Shown: positions 57,624-64,000 of the stretch, in pieces | How the letters are laid out: every line of letters starts with the position of its first letter | Position numbering within the stretch: the first letter of the stretch is position 1 | From: Roseateles sp. DAIF2 | GTDB lineage: Bacteria > Pseudomonadota > Gammaproteobacteria > Burkholderiales > Burkholderiaceae_C | Reading direction: 5' to 3' | Length of the DNA stretch: 64,000 bases | Assembly (NCBI RefSeq): GCF_015624425.1 | Contig: NZ_CP049919.1 | Span: 2,356,001-2,420,000, forward strand | Translations under genes and position numbers: made by a program | The notes under the pieces: model-generated | Database searches by the model: none | Seen by the model: only the letters and a program-made list of their open reading frames with translations | What the model was told of the DNA's origin: nothing

Positions 57624-58508
57624 ATGACCCTGCGACGCAAGCCCCCTCGTCTGTTGATCGTCGGCTGCGGCGATGTCGGGATGCGTGTGCTGAGATTGCT
57701 GGGTGGGCGGCTGCCGGTGTTCGCGCTGAGCTCCAGCCCGGCGCGTTTCGCGGCGCTGCGCGCGGCCGGCGCGACGCCGCTGTGGGGCGACCTGGACCGG
57801 CCCGAGACCCTGGCCCGCCTGGCCGGGCTGGCCGACCTGGTGCTGCACCTGGCGCCGCCGCCGGGGCAGGGCGCGGAAGATGCGCGCATGCTGAACCTGC
57901 TGCGCGCGCTGGCGCGCGACCGGGCGCCGCGCGCCATTGCCTATGCCAGCACCACCGGCGTCTATGGCGATGCCGGCGGCGCGCGCTTCGATGAGACCCG
58001 CCCGGTCGCGCCGGCCACCGACCGGGGGCGCCGGCGCGTCGATGCCGAGGCGCGGCTGCGCTGGTTCGGCGCGAACTTCGGCAGCCGCATCAGCATCCTG
58101 CGCGTGCCGGGCATCTATGCCGCGGACCGCGCCGGCGGCCATCCGCGCGAGCGCCTGCAGCGTGGCACGCCGGTGCTGGTGCGGGACGAGGATGTCTACA
58201 CCAACCATATCCATGCCGATGACCTGGCGCGCGCCTGCCTGGCGGCGCTGTGGCGCGGCCTGCCGCAGCGCGTCGTGCATGCCAACGACGACAGCGAGCT
58301 GCTGATGGGCGATTACTTCGATCTGGCGGCCAAGCTCTGCGGCCTGGCGCCTGCGCCGCGCATCACGCGCGCCGAGGCGGCCGAGCGGATGTCACCGCTG
58401 CAATTGAGCTTCTGGAGCGAATCGCGCCGGCTCGACAACGGCCGGCTGAAGAAGGAGCTGAGGCTGAGGCTGCGTTACCCGCAGCCGGCCGACGGCCTGC
58501 TGGCTTGA
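57624..58508 (+). CDS. NAD-dependent epimerase/dehydratase family protein (294 aa)
   Basis: Extended short-chain dehydrogenase fold. The Rossmann motif is LLIVGCGDVGMRVLRLLGG. AYASTTGVYGDAGG holds the S/T and Y of the catalytic region. HIHADDLARACLAALWRGLP and VHANDDSELLMGDYFDLAA follow. The usual YxxxK Lys is not obvious: residues after the Tyr read VYGDAGGARF. Similar proteins occur widely in Burkholderiales without a defined substrate. It is divergent from the reductase. Confidence 0.85.
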   Translation: MTLRRKPPRLLIVGCGDVGMRVLRLLGGRLPVFALSSSPARFAALRAAGATPLWGDLDRPETLARLAGLADLVLHLAPPPGQGAEDARMLNLLRALARDRAPRAIAYASTTGVYGDAGGARFDETRPVAPATDRGRRRVDAEARLRWFGANFGSRISILRVPGIYAADRAGGHPRERLQRGTPVLVRDEDVYTNHIHADDLARACLAALWRGLPQRVVHANDDSELLMGDYFDLAAKLCGLAPAPRITRAEAAERMSPLQLSFWSESRRLDNGRLKKELRLRLRYPQPADGLLA

Positions 58509-58512
58509 ACGA

Positions 58513-59094
58513 TCAGCGGCGACGGCTGCCGCGCCAGTAGCGGATCAGCAGATAGGCGCCCAGCATGCCGCCCAGATGGGCGAAATGGGCGATGCCGCTG
58601 CGGCCCGACAGGCCCATCAGCAGTTCCAGCGCGCCGAAGATCGCGACGAAGTACTTGGCCTTCATCGGGATCGGCGGGAACAGCGGCATGATGATGCGGT
58701 CAGGGAACAGCATGCCGAAGGACAGCAGCAGGCCGAACAGCGCGCCCGAGGCGCCCACGGTCGGCGAGAGCGAGCCGATCAGCAGAGTGAAGACCAGCTG
58801 CATCGCGGCCGCGCTCAGGATGCTGGCGGCCAGCATCTGCATATAGCGCTTGCTGCCCCAGACCCGCTCCAGCTCCGAGCCGAACATCCACAGGCCCAGC
58901 ATATTGAAGAACAGGTGCAGCACGTCGCCGTGCAGGAAGGCGTAGGTGAGCGGCTGCCAGGGCAGGAAGTTGCCGCTGTTCACCGGCCACAGCGCGAAGA
59001 ACAGCTGCAGCGAGGGTGGCAGCAGGAGGAAGGCGCAGAACAGGCCCACGCAGGCCAGCATGAAGGCTTTGGTTACCGGGGGCAGGTGGGGCAT
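58513..59094 (-). CDS. Rhomboid-family intramembrane serine protease (193 aa)
   Basis: Six hydrophobic segments. The catalytic Ser lies in TVGASGALFGLLLSFGM, and the catalytic His in IAHFAHLGGMLGAY. The early motif DVLHLFFNMLGLWMFGSELE holds the H-x3-N pair near the oxyanion hole. I chose ATG 59094 (MPHLPPVTK); longer forms have no hydrophobic start. It converges with the epimerase gene, with four bases between the stops. Confidence 0.93.
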   Translation of the reverse strand: MPHLPPVTKAFMLACVGLFCAFLLLPPSLQLFFALWPVNSGNFLPWQPLTYAFLHGDVLHLFFNMLGLWMFGSELERVWGSKRYMQMLAASILSAAAMQLVFTLLIGSLSPTVGASGALFGLLLSFGMLFPDRIIMPLFPPIPMKAKYFVAIFGALELLMGLSGRSGIAHFAHLGGMLGAYLLIRYWRGSRRR

Positions 59095-59183
59095 GTCGGG
59101 GCAGCGGGCGCGTGAAAAGAAGTGGTGGGCCGGCTGTTCGTCGATGCCACCGGCGAGCGGCTGAGTGTATGCGCAAGCCGAAA

Positions 59184-59214
59184 CAAAAAAGCCGCTCGAC
59201 GGATCGAACGGCTT
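59184..59214 (-). terminator. Rho-independent terminator of tRNA-Leu
   Basis: On the minus strand an 11-bp stem AAGCCGTTCGA / TCGAGCGGCTT with loop TCCG, followed by TTTTG. It lies about 60 bases after the tRNA 3' end. Confidence 0.8.
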
Positions 59215-59274
59215 GCTTGTGCTGGCGCCGCGGGGCGCTGCTTCATGGCTCTTCTGCGCGGCCTTGCGGATCGC

Positions 59275-59359
59275 TGGTGCCCGGGGCCGGACTCGAACCG
59301 GCACACCTTGCGGCGGGGGATTTTGAGTCCCCTGCGTCTACCGATTTCGCCACCCGGGC
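59275..59359 (-). tRNA. tRNA-Leu (anticodon CAA)
   Basis: On the minus strand, an acceptor stem GCCCGGG/CCCGGGC followed by A and an encoded CCA. The anticodon arm is GGGGA-CTCAAAA-TCCCC, with CAA at the wobble to third positions. The T arm is GCCGG-TTCGAGT-CCGGC. A long variable arm (CCGCCGCAAGGTG) fits a type II leucine tRNA. Length 85 with CCA. A CATAAT-like -10 element lies just upstream (59360-59400). Confidence 0.97.
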
Positions 59360-59437
59360 CAGTTCGGCAAAGCACTATCGCTGCAGAGCAAAGGATTATG
59401 CCATGCAATGGCTTGTTTTGACTGCGACAATCGGTGC

Positions 59438-60346
59438 ATGAGCATCAAACCCTACCCGACTCTTGAGGATGTGATCGGCAACACGCCCCTGGTGCGCCTG
59501 CAGCGCCTGGGGTCAGAGCTTGCCTCGCGCGGCAATGTGATCCTCGCGAAGCTGGAGGGCAACAACCCGGCGGGCTCGGTCAAGGACCGGCCGGCGATCA
59601 GCATGATCCGGCGCGCCGAGGAGCGCGGCGACATCAAGCCCGGCGACACGCTGATCGAGGCCACCTCGGGCAATACCGGCATCGCGCTGGCGATGGCCGC
59701 GGCGATCCGCGGCTACCGGATGCTGCTGATCATGCCGGAGGATCTGTCGGTCGAGCGGGCTCAGACGATGAAGGCGTTCGGCGCGGAACTAGTGCTGACG
59801 CCGCGCTCCGGCGGCATGGAATACGCGCGCGACCTGGCCGAGAAGATGCAGGCCGAGGGAAAGGGCCGGGTGCTGGACCAGTTTGCCAATGAGGACAACC
59901 CGCGCATCCATTACGAGACCACCGGCCCCGAGATCTGGCGCGACACCAGCGGGCGCGTCACCCATTTCGTCAGTGCGATGGGCACGACCGGCACGATCAC
60001 CGGCACCTCGAAGTTCTTGAAGGAAAAGAACGCCAAGGTGCGCATCATCGGCGCCCAGCCCGAGGAGGGCTCGCGCATCCCGGGCATCCGCAAATGGCCC
60101 GAGGCCTATCTGCCCAAGATCTACCGCCCCTCGGCGGTGGACGAGCTGATCTATGTGAGCCAGAGCAACGCCGAGGAGATGGCACGCCGGCTGGCGCGCG
60201 AGGAAGGGCTGTTCGGCGGTATCTCGGCGGCCGGTGCCTGCTGGGCGGCGCTGCAGATCGCCCGCCAGGTCGAGAACGCGACCATCGTGTTCGTGGTCTG
60301 CGATCGTGGCGATCGCTATCTGTCCACCGGGGTGTTTCCGGCCTGA
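59438..60346 (+). CDS. cysM: Cysteine synthase B (302 aa)
   Basis: PLP enzyme forming cysteine from O-acetylserine and (thio)sulfide. The PLP lysine is in GNNPAGSVKDRPAISMI. EATSGNTGIALAMAAAIRGY, IGAQPEEGSRIPGIRKWPEA and LFGGISAAGACWAAL are CysM-type blocks. ATG 59438 (MSIKPYPT) is chosen. tusA follows after 51 bases. Confidence 0.95.
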   Translation: MSIKPYPTLEDVIGNTPLVRLQRLGSELASRGNVILAKLEGNNPAGSVKDRPAISMIRRAEERGDIKPGDTLIEATSGNTGIALAMAAAIRGYRMLLIMPEDLSVERAQTMKAFGAELVLTPRSGGMEYARDLAEKMQAEGKGRVLDQFANEDNPRIHYETTGPEIWRDTSGRVTHFVSAMGTTGTITGTSKFLKEKNAKVRIIGAQPEEGSRIPGIRKWPEAYLPKIYRPSAVDELIYVSQSNAEEMARRLAREEGLFGGISAAGACWAALQIARQVENATIVFVVCDRGDRYLSTGVFPA

Positions 60347-60397
60347 ACGAGGTCGGGGTCAGGGCCTAGAATCGGCCCCCATAAAGGAACCGATGCC

Positions 60398-60625
60398 ATG
60401 GACGCACACAAGGAACTCGACACCCGCGGCCTGAACTGCCCGCTGCCCATCCTGAAGGCCAAGAAGGCCCTGGCCGAAATGGAAAGCGGCCAGTTGCTGA
60501 AGGTGGTGGCCACCGACCCGGGCTCGATGCGCGACTTCCAGGCCTTCGCGCGCCAGACCGGCAACGAACTGGTCGAGCAGAGCACCCAGGCGGACGAATT
60601 CATCCATGTGCTGAAGCGCCGCTGA
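60398..60625 (+). CDS. tusA: TusA-family sulfurtransferase (75 aa)
   Basis: Small sulfur relay protein. It begins HKELDTRGLNCPLPILKAKK, with the CPxP motif whose cysteine carries the persulfide. FQAFARQTGNELVEQS completes the fold. Length is typical. The neighbour cysM fits a sulfur-related role. It has its own terminator downstream. Confidence 0.93.
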   Translation: MDAHKELDTRGLNCPLPILKAKKALAEMESGQLLKVVATDPGSMRDFQAFARQTGNELVEQSTQADEFIHVLKRR

Positions 60626-60645
60626 CCTCGGCGCCCTGCAATGAG

Positions 60646-60671
60646 AAAGGCCACCCTCGGGTGGCCTTTTT
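60646..60671 (+). terminator. Rho-independent terminator of tusA
   Basis: Stem AAAGGCCACC / GGTGGCCTTT with loop CTCG and a T5 run, 20 bases after the tusA stop. It may also help end galU transcription from the opposite strand, 18 bases away. Confidence 0.85.
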
Positions 60672-60688
60672 GTTTGGGGGAGAGCCCC

Positions 60689-61564
60689 TTAGATTTCCAG
60701 ATTCTGCAGGTACTCGCGGAAGCCGTTGCCTAGCTGCGGATGGGCCAGCGCCAGCTCGACATTGGCCTGCAGGAAGCCTTCCTTGCTGCCGCAGTCGTAG
60801 CGCTTGCCGTCGTAGCGGTAGGCGAACACCTTCTCGCGGCGCAGCAGGCCGGCGATGCCGTCGGTCAGCTGGATCTCGCCGCCGACGCCGCGCGGCTGGT
60901 TGGCGATCTCGTGGAACACGCCGGGCGTCAGGATGTAGCGGCCGGCCACGCCCAGGCGCGAGGGCGCGACATCGGGATCGGGCTTCTCGACGATGCGGCT
61001 GACATCCATCAGCTGGTTGTTGACCTGGGTGCCGGCGACGATGCCGTAGCGTTTGGTGTGCTCGGCCGGCACTTCCTGCACCGCCAGGATCGAGGCGCGC
61101 CATTCGGCGTACTGATCGACCATCTGCTTGAGCACGCCCGAGCCGCCTTGCGGGCCGACCATCAGGTCATCGGCCAGCAGCACCGCGAAGGGCTCGTTGC
61201 CGATCAGGCGCTGCGCGCAGAGCACCGCATGGCCGAGGCCGAGGGCCTGGGCCTGGCGCACATAGATGCACTCCATGTCGTCCGGCTTGACGCTGCGCAC
61301 GACCTCCAGCAGCTCGCGCTTGCCCGCTTGTTCGAGGGCTACCTCGAGCTCAAAAGTCATGTCAAAGTGGTCTTCGATCGGTCGCTTGTGGCGGCCCGTC
61401 ACGAAGATCATCTCGCGGATGCCGGCGGCATAGGCTTCCTCGACGGCGTACTGGATCAGGGGCTTGTCCACCACCGGCAGCATTTCCTTCGGCTGAGCCT
61501 TGGTCGCCGGCAGGAACCGGGTACCGAGGCCCGCCACGGGGAAGATCGCTTTGTTCACCATCAT
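60689..61564 (-). CDS. galU: UTP-glucose-1-phosphate uridylyltransferase (291 aa)
   Basis: Makes UDP-glucose for glycans. It has [71 protein letters not shown] and [20 protein letters not shown], all GalU-typical. Two adjacent ATG codons (61564 and 61561) are possible starts, with GGAGAG upstream. Length is normal. Confidence 0.96.
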   Translation of the reverse strand: MMVNKAIFPVAGLGTRFLPATKAQPKEMLPVVDKPLIQYAVEEAYAAGIREMIFVTGRHKRPIEDHFDMTFELEVALEQAGKRELLEVVRSVKPDDMECIYVRQAQALGLGHAVLCAQRLIGNEPFAVLLADDLMVGPQGGSGVLKQMVDQYAEWRASILAVQEVPAEHTKRYGIVAGTQVNNQLMDVSRIVEKPDPDVAPSRLGVAGRYILTPGVFHEIANQPRGVGGEIQLTDGIAGLLRREKVFAYRYDGKRYDCGSKEGFLQANVELALAHPQLGNGFREYLQNLEI

Positions 61565-61645
61565 TTCCGTACACTCTCCATTTTTCTCGCGTTCATTGTG
61601 GCATGGACGCCAGTATCGAAATTCGGGATTGCAAGGCCGTGAAAC

Positions 61646-62623
61646 ATGAGCCTGTTGATTGTTGAGCCGCTGGAAGCGGAGGTGATGCAGTGGCTGGCGG
61701 AGCGCCATGCCGTGCATTACGCGCCGGAGCTGGCGGCCGATGCCCAGGCGCTGCGGGCCGCTTTGCTGCAGGTGCAGGGGCTGGTGCTGCCGCCCAATGT
61801 GCCGCTGGACGTGCATCTGCTGCGCCAGGCGCCGAAGCTGCGGGTGGTCGCGCGCATGAGCGCCGGGCTGGAGAACATCGATATCGATGCCTGCCGGGCG
61901 GCGCGCATCGAGGTGGTGCGCAGCCTGACCGCCACCGCCAGCGCCGAGGCGGAGTTCGTGATCGGCGCCTTGCTGGCCCTGCTGCGGCGCGTGCCGGTGC
62001 AGGCCAGCGACGGCATGCTGGTCGGGCGCGAGCTGGGCTGCTCGACGATCGGCCTGATCGGCATGAGCCCGGCCGCGCGCATGCTGGCCCAGCTGCTGCC
62101 GGCCTTCGGCACCCGGGTGATCGGCTACGACCCCAGCCTGCACCAGAGCGAGCCGCTGTGGGCGCAATGGGGCATCGAGCCGCTGCCGCTGCGCGAGCTG
62201 ATGGAGCAGAGCGACGGCGTCAGCGTGCAACTGGGCTATTTCCTGCGCTACCGCGGCCTGATCGGCGAGCGGGTGCTGGGCTTTGCCAAGCAGGGGCAGG
62301 TGCTGGTCAGCATCGCCCATTCGGCCGTGTTCGACGAGCAGGCGCTGGCCGACGCGATGGGCAGCGGCCGCATCCTGGCGGCCTGGTTCGACAGCCTGGA
62401 GCCGGGCCTGCTGGAGCCCGGCCGGCCGCTGCATGGCCTGGCGGGCCTGCAGGTGACGCCGCGCCTGGCCAGCACGACGCGCGAGTCGCGCGTGCGTGCC
62501 GCCTGGGGCGTGGCGCGCCGCATGGACGAGCTGCTGGCGGCGCCACCGGCGCCGGTGGCGGAGTTCCGGCCTACTTACCCAGCCGATCTGCCTGAGCCCG
62601 CAGACGCGTCACGGTGGCGCTGA
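61646..62623 (+). CDS. D-2-hydroxyacid dehydrogenase homologue with altered catalytic residues (325 aa)
   Basis: Rossmann-fold member of the 2-hydroxyacid dehydrogenase family. [20 protein letters not shown] and [20 protein letters not shown] align with the family. Two catalytic positions differ. The Arg of N-x-A-R-G is His (SIAHS), and the His of T-P-H-x-A is Arg (VTPRLAST). The Glu is kept (FDSLEP). The nucleotide loop is [11 protein letters not shown] rather than G-x-G-x-x-G. An ordinary dehydrogenase activity is doubtful. ATG 61646 is chosen. Confidence 0.8.
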   Translation: MSLLIVEPLEAEVMQWLAERHAVHYAPELAADAQALRAALLQVQGLVLPPNVPLDVHLLRQAPKLRVVARMSAGLENIDIDACRAARIEVVRSLTATASAEAEFVIGALLALLRRVPVQASDGMLVGRELGCSTIGLIGMSPAARMLAQLLPAFGTRVIGYDPSLHQSEPLWAQWGIEPLPLRELMEQSDGVSVQLGYFLRYRGLIGERVLGFAKQGQVLVSIAHSAVFDEQALADAMGSGRILAAWFDSLEPGLLEPGRPLHGLAGLQVTPRLASTTRESRVRAAWGVARRMDELLAAPPAPVAEFRPTYPADLPEPADASRWR

Positions 62624-62629
62624 CCCGCT

Positions 62630-64000
62630 TCAGCGGGCCTGCAACTGATTCAGTTGCGCGCGTAAGCGCGTCACGGTGTTGCTGAAATCGGCGATGCGCT
62701 GACGCTCCTGCTCGACCACGGCCGCCGGCGCGCGCGCGACGAAGCTCTCGTTCGACAGCTTGGCGGTGGCCTTGCCGATCTCGCCGTCCAGTCGGGCGAT
62801 CTCCTTGGCCAGGCGGGCCTTCTCGGCCTCGACGTCGATCTCCACCTTCAGCGCCAGACGGGTGCCGCCCAGCACCAGCACCGGTGACATCGCGCTGGCG
62901 TCGTTGAAGGCGGCCTCGTCCTCGATCAACTGCACCTCGGCCAGCTTGGCCAGCACCTTCAGCGCCGGCGCGGCCTGGCGCAGGAAGTCCAGCTCGCCGC
63001 AGGCCAGCAGCGGCACGCGCTCGGCCGGCGAGAGGCTCATCTCGCTGCGCAGGCTGCGGCAGGTGCTCACCAGATCTTTCAGCTGTTTCACCCAGGCACA
63101 GGCGGCCTCGTCGATGCGCTCGGGCTGGGCTACCGGGTAGGGCGCGTTGACCAGGTACTCGCTGCCCTTACGCCCGGCGATCGGCGCGACGGTCTGCCAC
63201 AGCTCCTCGGTGATGAAGGGCGCGATCGGGTGCAGCAGGCGCAGGATGGTCTCCAGCACGCGGATCAGGGTGCGGCGGGTGGCGCGCTGCTGGCTCTCAT
63301 CGCCGGTCTGGATCTGCACCTTGGCGATCTCCAGGTACCAGTCGCAGTACTCGTCCCAGACGAAGGAGTAGATCGCGTTGGCGACGTTGTCCAGGCGGTA
63401 GTCGGCGAAGCCCTGAGTCACCGCGGCTTCCACCTTCTGCAGCTCGCTGACGATCCAGCGGTCGGCCTGCGAGAACTGGTTGTAGCCCGGCGGGCATTGG
63501 CCCTGCTCATGGGCCAGGCCGCAGTCCTGGCCCTCGGTGTTCATCAGCACGAAGCGGGTCGCGTTCCACAGCTTGTTGCAGAAGTTGCGGTAGCCCTCGC
63601 AGCGCTTGGAATCGAAGTTGACCGAGCGGCCCAGGGTCGCCATCGCCGCGAAGGTGAAGCGCAGCGCGTCGGCGCCGTAGCCGGGGATGCCCTCGGGGAA
63701 CTCCTTCTCGGTGGCCTTGCGCACCTTGGGCGCGGTCTCGGGCTTGCGCAGACCCTGGGTGCGCTTGTCCAGCAGCGGGGCCAGCTCGATGCCGTCGATC
63801 AGGTCCACCGGGTCCAGCACATTGCCCTCGGACTTGCTCATCTTCTTGCCCTGCGCATCCAGCACCAGGCCATGGATGTAGACATGCTTGAAGGGCACCC
63901 GGCCGGTGAAATGCTTGGTCATCATGATCATCCGGGCGACCCAGAAGAAGATGATGTCGTAGCCGGTCACCAGCACCGAGCTGGGCAGGAACAGGTCCTG
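62630..64000 (-). CDS. valS: Valyl-tRNA synthetase, C-terminal part (cut by window edge)
   Basis: Class I synthetase; the N-terminal part lies beyond the right edge. Visible parts: the end of the catalytic core with [20 protein letters not shown], the KMSKS loop in [17 protein letters not shown], then [20 protein letters not shown]. The anticodon-binding domain has [20 protein letters not shown] and [15 protein letters not shown]. The C-terminal coiled coil (last 70 residues) has [20 protein letters not shown] and [15 protein letters not shown]. It converges with the hydroxyacid dehydrogenase gene, with six bases between the stops. Confidence 0.97.
   Translation of the reverse strand, partial: QDLFLPSSVLVTGYDIIFFWVARMIMMTKHFTGRVPFKHVYIHGLVLDAQGKKMSKSEGNVLDPVDLIDGIELAPLLDKRTQGLRKPETAPKVRKATEKEFPEGIPGYGADALRFTFAAMATLGRSVNFDSKRCEGYRNFCNKLWNATRFVLMNTEGQDCGLAHEQGQCPPGYNQFSQADRWIVSELQKVEAAVTQGFADYRLDNVANAIYSFVWDEYCDWYLEIAKVQIQTGDESQQRATRRTLIRVLETILRLLHPIAPFITEELWQTVAPIAGRKGSEYLVNAPYPVAQPERIDEAACAWVKQLKDLVSTCRSLRSEMSLSPAERVPLLACGELDFLRQAAPALKVLAKLAEVQLIEDEAAFNDASAMSPVLVLGGTRLALKVEIDVEAEKARLAKEIARLDGEIGKATAKLSNESFVARAPAAVVEQERQRIADFSNTVTRLRAQLNQLQAR

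Overview
The window is very GC-rich and reads as the chromosome of a betaproteobacterium of the order Burkholderiales, most likely a Comamonadaceae/Sphaerotilaceae member (Roseateles, Mitsuaria or Rubrivivax type). This rests on a Bug-type receptor, a LivHMGF transporter, the rpmB-rpmG pair, a trxB-crp/fnr-ftsK-lolA-rarA neighbourhood, and overall codon use. The exact genus is inference. Nothing indicates a plasmid or a complete prophage.

Positions 1-15193 (minus strand) carry most of an extracellular contractile injection system (eCIS, Afp/PVC-like). In transcription order it holds a DUF4255 terminator/cap protein, a conserved unknown, one sheath, two inner-tube proteins, a DUF5908 protein, a LysM-type hub adaptor, a VgrG-like spike, a PAAR tip, a gp25-like baseplate protein, the large Afp11-like and Afp12-like baseplate proteins flanking a 265-residue unknown, and the start of the tape-measure gene, which runs off the left edge. 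Most genes are fused by ATGA/TGATG overlaps. An orphan NarL-type response regulator lies just upstream.

Positions 16.1-27.7 kb hold acnA, a small secreted histidine-rich protein, and a complete reductive pyrimidine catabolism operon (preT, preA, an NCS1 permease, dihydropyrimidinase, an M20 amidohydrolase). A divergent TetR/RutR-like gene faces it across two adjacent 16-bp pseudo-palindromes. Then come a LysE exporter and MocR regulator with an 11-bp perfect inverted repeat upstream, a YbaK protein, a DUF1289 protein, a chromene-carboxylate isomerase-like protein, an MHS transporter, and a PfkB kinase.

Positions 34.5-44.2 kb hold a broken IS1595-like element wedged between two terminators, then rpmB-rpmG, trxB, a Crp/Fnr regulator, ftsK, lolA, a Kef-type antiporter and rarA. 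Positions 44.2-49 kb hold a solute-binding protein and livHMGF.

Positions 49-64 kb hold a short divergent 2-oxoglutarate dehydrogenase E1 homologue, a chemoreceptor, a Bug receptor, a leucine-type dehydrogenase, a PF10014-type dioxygenase overlapping a ferredoxin-type reductase, an NAD-epimerase, a rhomboid protease, tRNA-Leu(CAA), cysM, tusA, galU, a 2-hydroxyacid dehydrogenase homologue with altered catalytic residues, and the 3' part of valS.

The most unusual non-coding signal is a family of four about 85-90 bp palindromic elements. Each lies 0-8 bases after a stop codon in the sense orientation, and paired changes in the outer stem keep its base pairing. A second dispersed 15-mer (GGGGYCAGGTCTTGC) occurs four times, three of them inside genes.
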